NCBI GenBank assembly: GCA_003694975.1
Contig: RFJH01000154.1
Coordinates: 1-12,276, forward strand
Length of the DNA stretch: 12,276 nucleotides
Direction of reading: 5' to 3'
From: Anaerolineae bacterium
GTDB taxonomy: Bacteria; Chloroflexota; Anaerolineae; Anaerolineales; Villigracilaceae
Part shown: positions 1-6,415 of the stretch, piece after piece
How positions within the stretch are numbered: the stretch's first letter is position 1
How the letters are laid out: each line of letters opens with the position of its first letter
Made by a program: the position numbers and the translations under genes
Notes under the pieces: generated by a model
The model's input: only the letters and a program-made list of their open reading frames with translations
Databases searched by the model: none
What the model was told of the DNA's origin: nothing

Positions 1-891
1 CGCCTCGTGGGCGTGACCGACGACCATGAAGGCGCGCGGATCGGCCTCGCGCACGATGGCTTTCAGGCGCGTCACCTCGGTGCGCGTGACCACGCAGTAG
101 AGCACAGCGCGCGGCGCGCGCGTGTAGGCTCCTTCGCCATGCAGGAGGGTCACGCCGCGATCCAGGTCGTGCAGGATGCGCCCGGCCACCGCCTCGGCCT
201 GCGTGGTGACGATCAACGCCGTGCGCACCGCGCCGCGCCCTTCGGCGGTCGTCTCGGCGACGAGGCCGCTCACGTAGAGGGCGATCAGGGCGTAGAGCGC
301 CTCTTTCCAGCCAAAGACGAACCCCGCTGCCAGCATCACCGCGGTATCCACCATCAGGTAACTTTGCGAGATGGGCACGCCGCGCCAGCGGTTGAGGATG
401 CGCGCCAGGATGTCGCTCCCGCCGCTCGTCCCCTGGCCGCGATAGACCAGCCCATATCCCACGCCGCTCACCACCGCGCCGTAGAGCGAGTTGAGCACCA
501 GGTCGTCGGTCAGGCCTTGCGGGGGGAGGTAGAGAGTCAGGAAATCCACGAAGAAGGAATAAGCGAGCACGGCGAGTGCCGTCCGCAGGGCGAAGCGCCT
601 CCCGCCCAGAAAGCGCCATCCGAGGGCGAAAAGCGGCACGTTGCCCAGGAAAATCATCAAACCAATCGGCCATCCGGTGAGATGATTGACCAACTGGGCG
701 ATGCCGCTCACACCGCCGCTGGCGAGGTCCGCCGGGATGAGGAAGAGACGCAGACCGACGGCCTGAACCAGCGCGCCGACCAGGATCAGGGCGAGGTCGC
801 GGGCGGAGGGGTAAAGGCGGCGGGAGAGGTCCACGAGGCGCGCCACGCGTCGAGCGCGCGCGAGCGCGCCGGTCCCGTTCGTTCCGCTCAC
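1..891 (-). CDS. YitT/DUF2179 family membrane protein (3' end cut by window edge)
   Basis: This open frame has no stop before the window edge; I translated it by hand. It gives 297 residues and probably lacks only the last few. An N-terminal membrane region (about residues 32-215) carries the family's glycine-rich stretches SGGVSGIAQ (58-66) and GQGTSGGSD (152-160), with hydrophobic segments near 33-52, 76-95, 101-121, 135-150, 178-195 and 198-212. A soluble C-terminal DUF2179 domain follows (about 220-297), with GEGAYT at 252-257 and DPRAFMVV at 284-291. The proposed GTG start overlaps the TGA of the upstream dehydrogenase (GTGA), and GGAG lies just upstream, so translation is probably coupled. 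The family is a widespread integral membrane family of unknown transport role. Family assignment is firm; the substrate is not known. Confidence 0.88.
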   Translation of the reverse strand, partial: MSGTNGTGALARARRVARLVDLSRRLYPSARDLALILVGALVQAVGLRLFLIPADLASGGVSGIAQLVNHLTGWPIGLMIFLGNVPLFALGWRFLGGRRFALRTALAVLAYSFFVDFLTLYLPPQGLTDDLVLNSLYGAVVSGVGYGLVYRGQGTSGGSDILARILNRWRGVPISQSYLMVDTAVMLAAGFVFGWKEALYALIALYVSGLVAETTAEGRGAVRTALIVTTQAEAVAGRILHDLDRGVTLLHGEGAYTRAPRAVLYCVVTRTEVTRLKAIVREADPRAFMVVGHAHEA

Positions 892-1775
892 GTCTCCAAC
901 TCCACACCCGCCAGCCGCTCGATCACGCCGATGACCGCCGAGTTATCCAGGTCACCCATGCCCATTTGCAGCATGGCGTGGAACAACTGGGCATTCTCCG
1001 CCGTGGCGGGCAAGGGGACGCCGTATTCGCGCGCCGTATCGAGCACGATGGCGAGGTCTTTGGCCTGCATGTAAGCCTTGAAGCCCGGGGCGCGGTTGCC
1101 CTCGAAGAGGCGCGGCGGCTTCACATCGAGCGTCCAGCACTGGGCTGCGCCGCCGCGAATGGCCTGCACGACTTTGCGCGGGTCGGCGCCGGCCTTCTGC
1201 GCCAGGATGAGCAACTCGCCCATGGCGACCATCTGCGCGGCGACCATGATCTGATTGCAGGCCTTCGCGATCTGGCCTGCGCCCGTCTCGCCGACGTGGG
1301 TGATGCTCTTGCCGATGGCTTGCAAAACGGGCATGACCTTCTCCAGCGCCTCCGCCGGCCCGCCGACCATGATGGTCAGCGTGCCTTTTTGGGCGCCGAT
1401 ATCCCCGCCGGAGACAGGCGCATCCAGGCACTGCACGCCCACCTTTCCCAACTCCGCGGCGATGTGGCGCGCCGTGGCGGGCTTGATGGTGGAGTTATCC
1501 ACGAAGATCAGGCCTTCGTGTGCGCCCTCGATGATGCCCTTCTCACCCAGGGCGACCAACTCCACATCCGGTGAATCGGGCAGGTTGGTGAAGACCACGT
1601 CCACCTGCGCGGCGACCTCGGCAGGCGAGAAGGCGGGACGCGCTCCTTCGGCGGCCAGTTCGTCCACCGCGGCGCGGCTGCGATTGTGGACCACGAGAGG
1701 GAATCCGGCCTTCAAGATGTTGCGGGCCATGGGCTTACCCATCAGGCCCAATCCGATGTAACCGACTTTGAGCAT
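888..1775 (-). CDS. NAD(P)-dependent beta-hydroxyacid dehydrogenase, tartronate-semialdehyde reductase-like
   Basis: The 295-residue protein is full length for the 3-hydroxyisobutyrate dehydrogenase / 2-hydroxy-3-oxopropionate reductase family, which interconverts a beta-hydroxyacid and its semialdehyde with NAD(P). Visible are the N-terminal Rossmann motif GYIGLGLMGKPMA (5-17), FVDNSTIKP (91-99), the substrate loop DAPVSGG (118-124) followed by GTLTIMVGG (131-139), and the catalytic Lys171 in GQIAKACNQ. The C-terminal half, with CWTLDVK and the KDLAIVLDTA helix, resembles GarR/GlxR-type reductases more than MmsB, but substrate cannot be fixed from sequence. I chose the ATG at 1775 because AAGGAG lies 7 nt upstream; a GTG at 1796 would overlap the methyltransferase stop and lacks that site. 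The gene follows the methyltransferase by 17 nt and overlaps the YitT gene by 4 nt. Confidence 0.9.
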   Translation of the reverse strand: MLKVGYIGLGLMGKPMARNILKAGFPLVVHNRSRAAVDELAAEGARPAFSPAEVAAQVDVVFTNLPDSPDVELVALGEKGIIEGAHEGLIFVDNSTIKPATARHIAAELGKVGVQCLDAPVSGGDIGAQKGTLTIMVGGPAEALEKVMPVLQAIGKSITHVGETGAGQIAKACNQIMVAAQMVAMGELLILAQKAGADPRKVVQAIRGGAAQCWTLDVKPPRLFEGNRAPGFKAYMQAKDLAIVLDTAREYGVPLPATAENAQLFHAMLQMGMGDLDNSAVIGVIERLAGVELET

Positions 1776-1792
1776 AGGAAACTCCTTTTTTG

Positions 1793-2473
1793 TCACAGCA
1801 GTCCGATGTACACTTCAAACAGCGGGATGGGATAGAAGAGAGTCGCCAGTTTCTGCACACGAGCATAGGCGGAAAGGGCGCGGCGGATATCGTAAATGCT
1901 CCGCACATGGTAATCGCCGGAGTATTCCGGCCCGGCCAGGGCGCGTCCGAGGCGGTAGGCAAGGTTTTCCGTCGGGCCGGAGATCACGATCCGTCCGCCT
2001 GGTTTCAGTAGACTGCAAAGATGCTCCAGCGTGCGATCGAGGTCTTCCACGTGCTCCAGAACGTCGAGAGCAAGGACGATATCGAACGAGCCCGGTGTAT
2101 AGATTCCTTCCGGTACAGCGCGCGCGTCGTAGATGGCAAGGTTGGCAGGGAAATCCAGGCGCGCCTGCACGTGCTTCAATGGTGCCAGGTCCACATCCAC
2201 GGCGACGACGCGCGTGCAAATCTGCGCCAGGAAAGGAAGCATCACGCCACTGCCGCAGCCGAAATCCAGGGCGAGGCCATAGGGTGACTCGCGCTCCAGA
2301 TAGCGCATGACGCGATAGATACGTTCCCAGAAGAGAAAGTTGATCAGGGGGTTGGGATGAGAATAGGCCGGAAAGGCGGCCTCGTCCAGAGAGCCGGGAG
2401 GGGCTTCACGCAGTGCTTCCCGAATGGCGGTGAGGAAGCGCCCTTTATACCCCCGAAACTCTTTTCGGTTCAT
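1793..2473 (-). CDS. Class I SAM-dependent methyltransferase
   Basis: The 226-residue protein has a Rossmann-type methyltransferase core. Motif I is LDFGCGSG (69-76), the acidic residue for the ribose is in VAVDVD (90-95), the post-motif is LALDVLEHVED (134-144), and LKPGGRIVISGP (156-167) forms the later strand and turn. This is the Methyltransf_11/UbiE-like arrangement. An N-terminal extension of about 60 residues includes an aromatic stretch (INFLFWERIYRVMRYLE) that may contribute to substrate binding. The start overlaps the glycosyltransferase stop (ATGA), so the two are very likely translated together. That pairing suggests methylation of a glycan or lipid-linked sugar, but this is inference from context; the acceptor is unknown. 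Confidence 0.9.
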   Translation of the reverse strand: MNRKEFRGYKGRFLTAIREALREAPPGSLDEAAFPAYSHPNPLINFLFWERIYRVMRYLERESPYGLALDFGCGSGVMLPFLAQICTRVVAVDVDLAPLKHVQARLDFPANLAIYDARAVPEGIYTPGSFDIVLALDVLEHVEDLDRTLEHLCSLLKPGGRIVISGPTENLAYRLGRALAGPEYSGDYHVRSIYDIRRALSAYARVQKLATLFYPIPLFEVYIGLL

Positions 2474-3465
2474 CGGTGTCTCTCCTCCAGGGGGGGCGAA
2501 AGTGGCTTGGTTGGCACGGATTGCAGGTCAATTGAGATTGCCGAGAGCAAGAACTGGATACCCAGGATGACCGAAAGGGTGGGTAGCATCACCGTCCCCG
2601 TCGGCGCAGGGATGCCAAGACCGGCATAGTAAGCCCATTTGTAACTCCCGAAAATCAAACCGAAGAGAAGCAGCGGCAGGCCGGCCAGGAGGAACACGGA
2701 TTCCATGTTGAAGTCGTAAAGGTAATTTTTCAAGACAATGCGGCGCAGAAAAGTGCGCAGCAACTTGAGCGGAAAAGTCATCAGGACGCGCCGAATGGAA
2801 ATGTTGGAGGTCTCATCGCCGTAGCGGGCGGGGATGGGCACATCGCGCACGCAGGCGCCAACCAGGTAAAGGTAACTGAGCATGGAGGTCTCGAAGTAGT
2901 AAGAGTGGTCAATGCGCTCCAGAGGCAATTGGCGTAGCACCTCACTGCGGATGGCCAGAAAACCGTTCGTGGGATCGAAGCAGTTCCAGTAACCGGTAGC
3001 AGCCTTGGCCGCGAAACTGAGCGCCATGTTCCCCAGGCGACGAATCCAGGGCATCTGCCGCAGAGCCTGAAAATCGCGGAAGCGGTTGCCTTTGGTGTAA
3101 TCCGCCTCGCCGAGCAGAAGAGGAGTAAGCAAGTCGGGGAGATAGGAAGGGTCCATCTGGCCATCGCCGTCTATCTTGACGACCACATCCGCGCCGAGTT
3201 CAAGAGCCTTGCGGAAGCCGGTGACCATCGCGCCTCCGACACCTTGATTTTTGGTATGACGCAACAGGACGACGCGCCGATCCCGCGCCGCGACCGCCGC
3301 GACGACTTCCGCCGTCCCGTCTTTGGACGCATCGTCCACGACGATGACATGCCGCACGTACCCGGGCAATCCGCGCAAGACCTCAGCAATGTGCCGCTCG
3401 ACGTTATAAGCCGGGACGACGATGGCAATGGCGTGCTTCCGGAAATGTACGTGTTCCCTACCCAT
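2470..3465 (-). CDS. Family 2 glycosyltransferase with C-terminal membrane anchor
   Basis: The 331-residue protein has a GT-A domain of the GT2, DPM1-like type: IVVPAYN (15-21) at the start, IVVDDASKDGT (41-51) for nucleotide sugar, and KIDGDGQMD (97-105) containing the metal-binding DxD. DPTNGFLAIR (164-173) fits the acceptor region of polyprenyl-phosphate sugar transferases. Two hydrophobic helices follow (about 256-276 and 291-312), which would anchor it in the membrane with the catalytic domain in the cytoplasm. The likely job is transfer of a sugar from a nucleotide donor to a lipid carrier or membrane glycan; donor and acceptor are not determined. It starts the operon glycosyltransferase-methyltransferase-dehydrogenase-YitT. 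A promoter-like TATAAT lies only 8 nt before the ATG, so the mRNA may be leaderless or nearly so. Confidence 0.92.
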   Translation of the reverse strand: MGREHVHFRKHAIAIVVPAYNVERHIAEVLRGLPGYVRHVIVVDDASKDGTAEVVAAVAARDRRVVLLRHTKNQGVGGAMVTGFRKALELGADVVVKIDGDGQMDPSYLPDLLTPLLLGEADYTKGNRFRDFQALRQMPWIRRLGNMALSFAAKAATGYWNCFDPTNGFLAIRSEVLRQLPLERIDHSYYFETSMLSYLYLVGACVRDVPIPARYGDETSNISIRRVLMTFPLKLLRTFLRRIVLKNYLYDFNMESVFLLAGLPLLLFGLIFGSYKWAYYAGLGIPAPTGTVMLPTLSVILGIQFLLSAISIDLQSVPTKPLSPPLEERHR

Positions 3466-3473
3466 TGTGCCTC

Positions 3474-3501
3474 ATTATACGGGATTTCCTCACAGTCTCA
3501 T
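3474..3501 (-). promoter_or_regulatory. Candidate sigma-70 promoter of the glycosyltransferase operon
   Basis: Read on the minus strand, a perfect TATAAT (3479-3474) is preceded 16 nt upstream by ATGAGA (3501-3496), a 4/6 match to TTGACA that overlaps the GH13 stop codon. A start site 6-7 nt downstream would fall at about 3468-3467, two or three bases before the ATG at 3465. The GAGG that could serve as ribosome binding site (3473-3470) would then not be in the transcript, implying leaderless initiation from this promoter. No terminator separates the GH13 gene from this site, so read-through transcripts would contain GAGG. Confidence 0.5.
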
Positions 3502-5081
3502 CTCGTGCCCAGGATGTGAACACCGTAAGAATCCAGATCGAGGGCGGTCAGCGGGCGTGATGGGAACACTGTGCCGGTGGAGAGCAAGGTGTGCCATGAC
3601 CGAGCGGTCACGGAGGCCGGCAGTGACAGGCGCAGTGGACGCGCGACGAAGTTCAACGCGATGAGGATCTCTTCATCCCCTTCACGGCGCCGATAGAGCA
3701 TCACCTGTCTCGTCGGCGTGGGGAGGAATTCGAACTCCCCGCGACGCAACGCGGCGTATTCCTTGCGCAAGGCGATCAGTTGACGCGTAAAGTTGAGCAG
3801 AGAAGCGGGATTTTCTTGCTGGGAAGACACGTTGCGGTGGGTGTAATTCGGGTGCACCGGCAGCCAGGGCGTGCCGGTGGTGAAGCCGGCATGAGGAGAA
3901 TCGTCCCATTGCATGGGGCTGCGGCAGCCGTCACGCCCTTTGTAGAACGGCCAGTACTTTCGCCCCGGCGGATCGAGAATCTCACTTCGACGCAGACGGA
4001 TATCCCGCATCCCAATTTCCTCGCCGTAGTACAGGAACGGCGTGCCGCGCAGGGTCAACAACAATGCCATGAGGACCTTGAGGCGCGCATCGTCCTCGCC
4101 GTGAGCATAGCGCGTGGCCATACGAGGCACATCGTGATTGCCCAAGACGTAATTCGGCCAAATGCCGTGCTCGGCGTAGAGGCGTTCCCACTCCTCAATG
4201 GCTTTTCGGAACGCTCTGGGGGCAAACGGCGAACGCAGGAAGCGAAAGTGGAAAGCAGCATGCAGACGGTCCGGGCCGCAATAGCGGATGATTTTCTCCG
4301 GCGTGGAGAGGAACGTCTCACCGACGGCGTAGCGACCGGGGCGCTCGTCCAGGATGGCGCGCAACTCGCGTAATAGAGGGATCATTTCCGGACGGTCGGC
4401 ATCGTAGATGTGGCGCTGACGGTCGAAGGCGCGCAGGCCAGGGCGGAAAGGGTTCTCGCGGAAGGCCTCATCTTTGAAATAGACGTTGAACACGTCCAGG
4501 CGGAAGCCGTCCACACCGCGAGCAAGCCAGAAGCGCACCACGTCCAACTGCGCCCGGCGGACTTCGGGATTGCGCCAGTTAACATCCGGTTGCTGGGGCA
4601 AGAACATGTGGTAGTAGTACTGATCCCGCTCTGGGACATACGTCCAGGCGCGTCCCCCGAAGACGGATTGCCAGTTGTTGGGACGGTCGCGCCAGAGATA
4701 CCAGTCCGCCCTGGGGTTTTCACGGCTGGAGCGGGATTCGAGGAACCAGGGATGCCGGTCGGAGGTATGGTTGAGGACGAGGTCGAGGATCACGCGCAGG
4801 CCGCGCGCGTGCGCTTCGTCCAGCAAGCGGTCGAAGTCGGCGAGCGAACCGAAGCGTGGGTCCACGTCGGTGTGGTCGCTGACATCGTAGCCGAAGTCGG
4901 CATCGGGGGTCGGGTAGAAGGGGGAGAGCCAGATGGCGTCCACGCCCAGGTCGGCCAGATAGTCCAGGCGAGAGAGGATGCCGGGGAGGTCACCCAGGCC
5001 ATCACCATTGCTATCGGAGAAGGAACGGGGGTAAATCTGGTAGATGATGCCTTCGCGCCACCAAAGAGAGGGTTCGGTCAT
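3498..5081 (-). CDS. GH13 alpha-glucosidase, probably oligo-1,6-glucosidase type
   Basis: The 527-residue protein is a complete GH13 enzyme that hydrolyses short alpha-glucosides. It has a calcium-type loop DSNGDGLGDL (23-32) and the four classical regions: DLVLNH (100-105), GFRLD with nucleophile Asp196, AVGETF with acid/base Glu255, and GNHD (314-317) with Asp317. QPDVNW (164-169) is the extra region typical of the oligo-1,6-glucosidase subfamily. The residue after the nucleophile is Val197; in characterised members Val here goes with alpha-1,6 activity, while maltases have Ala or Thr. No signal peptide is visible, so the enzyme should be cytoplasmic and act on imported oligosaccharides. 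I chose the ATG at 5081 because it has AAGGA upstream and begins the conserved WWREGIIYQIYPRSF block; a 71-codon longer frame is not family-like. It stands divergent to the signalling genes. Confidence 0.93.
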   Translation of the reverse strand: MTEPSLWWREGIIYQIYPRSFSDSNGDGLGDLPGILSRLDYLADLGVDAIWLSPFYPTPDADFGYDVSDHTDVDPRFGSLADFDRLLDEAHARGLRVILDLVLNHTSDRHPWFLESRSSRENPRADWYLWRDRPNNWQSVFGGRAWTYVPERDQYYYHMFLPQQPDVNWRNPEVRRAQLDVVRFWLARGVDGFRLDVFNVYFKDEAFRENPFRPGLRAFDRQRHIYDADRPEMIPLLRELRAILDERPGRYAVGETFLSTPEKIIRYCGPDRLHAAFHFRFLRSPFAPRAFRKAIEEWERLYAEHGIWPNYVLGNHDVPRMATRYAHGEDDARLKVLMALLLTLRGTPFLYYGEEIGMRDIRLRRSEILDPPGRKYWPFYKGRDGCRSPMQWDDSPHAGFTTGTPWLPVHPNYTHRNVSSQQENPASLLNFTRQLIALRKEYAALRRGEFEFLPTPTRQVMLYRRREGDEEILIALNFVARPLRLSLPASVTARSWHTLLSTGTVFPSRPLTALDLDSYGVHILGTR

Positions 5082-5110
5082 GGGAGTATCCTTAGAAGGA
5101 GTTTCACAAA

Positions 5111-5138
5111 AGTATACAGGAGAATACCATTGGCGCAA
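5111..5138 (-). promoter_or_regulatory. Candidate promoter of the GH13 gene
   Basis: On the minus strand TATACT (5116-5111), a 5/6 match to the -10 consensus, is preceded after 16 nt by TTGCGC, a partial -35 (matches TTG). The start site would lie about 22 nt before the ATG at 5081, leaving room for the AAGGA ribosome binding site. I see no clear operator dyad of the LacI type in this region. Confidence 0.4.
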
Positions 5139-5197
5139 GGTTATGAAGTGACCTGACGTTTTCGTAAAGTGAAGATAGAATATCCGCATCCCAATAG

Positions 5198-5206
5198 TGT
5201 TACAAT
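5198..5206 (+). promoter_or_regulatory. Candidate extended -10 promoter of the signalling gene pair
   Basis: The sequence TGTTACAAT reads as an extended -10 element (TG, one base, then TACAAT, 5/6 match). No good -35 hexamer is found 16-18 nt upstream, as expected for extended -10 promoters. The start site would be near 5212-5213, giving only about 6 nt of leader, so the GGAG at 5211-5214 could be partly lost from the transcript. Confidence 0.4.
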
Positions 5207-5218
5207 TCACGGAGAGCG

Positions 5219-6406
5219 ATGAAACCATCTGATGGCTATATTCTCCTTGTAGAAAACGACCCCGATATCGGTGACCGGATTGCCCGCCAGGCATTACGCC
5301 CGTTGGGTTACCGGGTGAGCGTGGTGAGCGATGTCAGTGCGGCCATTCAACAGGCCGCCAAACAGCCTCCCGATCTGGTCATCAGCAACCTGAACCTGCC
5401 GGGGTTGAGCGGCAAGGACCTGCTGGTGGCATTGAACTCGCAGGGATTGAACACGCCGCTCATCGTCATTGCCGAGCGAGGACAGGAGCAGGACGTCATC
5501 CAGGCGTTTCGGCTTGGCGCGGCGGATTACCTGCTGTGGCCGGCGCGCGAGGCGGAGGTCGTCGCCGCGGTGGAGCGCGTCCTGAAGCAGGTGGAAGAGC
5601 GACGCGCTCGCCGGCAACTGGAGCAGCGCCTGCGCGAGGCCAACCGCGAATTGCAACGCAAAGTGCATGAACTGACCACTATTCTCGGCGTGGGGAAGGC
5701 GGTTGTCTCCATCACCGATCAACGCGTGGTATATGACCGCATTGTGGAGGGCGCGGTGGAGGTTGCCGCCGCCGATATGGGATGGCTGAGCCTGCGAGAG
5801 GAGAAGCGCGGCGCGTTCCTCATGGTTGCCCAGCGCAACCTGCCCCCCGGCTGGGCCAGGAAATTGCATCAGGCGGTAGATGACGGCGTCAGTTCCCTGG
5901 TCGCCCTTTCCGGTGAGACTCTGCTCATCCACGGCGAGGCGCTCAAGCGTTTCAAGATCGCCGCGCTGGGAAAATCGGCTGCGGTAGTGCCGATCAAGGC
6001 CAAGGATGATGTGATCGGCCTGCTGATTGTCGTGCGCAAACAAGAAAGAGCATTTGGCTCCGAAGAGCAAACCTTACTGGAAGGGATGGCCGATTATGCC
6101 GCCATCTCCCTGGTCAACGCGCACCTTTTCCGCGCGCTGGAGCAGTCTGCCGAGGCTGCCCGTTCCGGTGAGAAACGGCAGAACGCTCTTTTGCAGTCCC
6201 TGCGCGATGCATTGCAGAACGAGTTGCGCGCCGCACTTTATCCCTTGAACGCACTGCGAAACGGCGAATTAGGCTCTTTGAACAAGGAGCAGTCCGATGC
6301 GTTGCAAGCCATTCAACAAGCCCTGCATCGTCTTTCCGAAGCAGCCAACAAAACCATCCCTCCACTCGCCTCGGATGACCGCTCCAATAAAAAGAACGAG
6401 ATGTAA
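5219..6406 (+). CDS. Pseudo-receiver / GAF / degenerate HisKA protein
   Basis: The 395-residue protein has a CheY-like fold (about 7-122), a charged helical linker (120-155), a GAF domain (about 158-302) and a C-terminal helical hairpin (about 310-378). The receiver lacks the usual chemistry: the phosphoacceptor Asp is Asn57 (VISNLNLPG), the acidic pair is Glu12-Asn13, the conserved Thr is Ala85, and the Lys before Pro is Trp107. The last domain aligns by eye with HisKA: NELRAAL (334-340) takes the place of HELRTPL, so the His is Asn334, followed by the usual GxLNxEQ pattern (352-358). No ATPase domain follows. It therefore cannot do canonical phosphotransfer and is probably a sensory scaffold or dimer partner. 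There is no DNA-binding domain. The gene for an active kinase of related architecture begins 9 nt after its stop codon. Confidence 0.85.
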   Translation: MKPSDGYILLVENDPDIGDRIARQALRPLGYRVSVVSDVSAAIQQAAKQPPDLVISNLNLPGLSGKDLLVALNSQGLNTPLIVIAERGQEQDVIQAFRLGAADYLLWPAREAEVVAAVERVLKQVEERRARRQLEQRLREANRELQRKVHELTTILGVGKAVVSITDQRVVYDRIVEGAVEVAAADMGWLSLREEKRGAFLMVAQRNLPPGWARKLHQAVDDGVSSLVALSGETLLIHGEALKRFKIAALGKSAAVVPIKAKDDVIGLLIVVRKQERAFGSEEQTLLEGMADYAAISLVNAHLFRALEQSAEAARSGEKRQNALLQSLRDALQNELRAALYPLNALRNGELGSLNKEQSDALQAIQQALHRLSEAANKTIPPLASDDRSNKKNEM

Positions 6407-6415
6407 GCACAGTCG

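Noticed and set aside
7..1074. 355-codon plus-strand open frame
   Set aside because: It lies opposite the YitT and dehydrogenase genes, both of which have clear family motifs; its composition (His, Gln, Arg rich) is that of an antisense shadow in high-GC DNA.
4410..5156. 248-codon plus-strand open frame
   Set aside because: It is antisense to the catalytic core of the GH13 gene and shows no motif of its own.
5082..5294. Longer 598-residue form of the GH13 protein
   Set aside because: The extra 71 codons read through the divergent promoter region and into the start of the opposite gene, and are unlike the family; the ATG at 5081 has a ribosome binding site.
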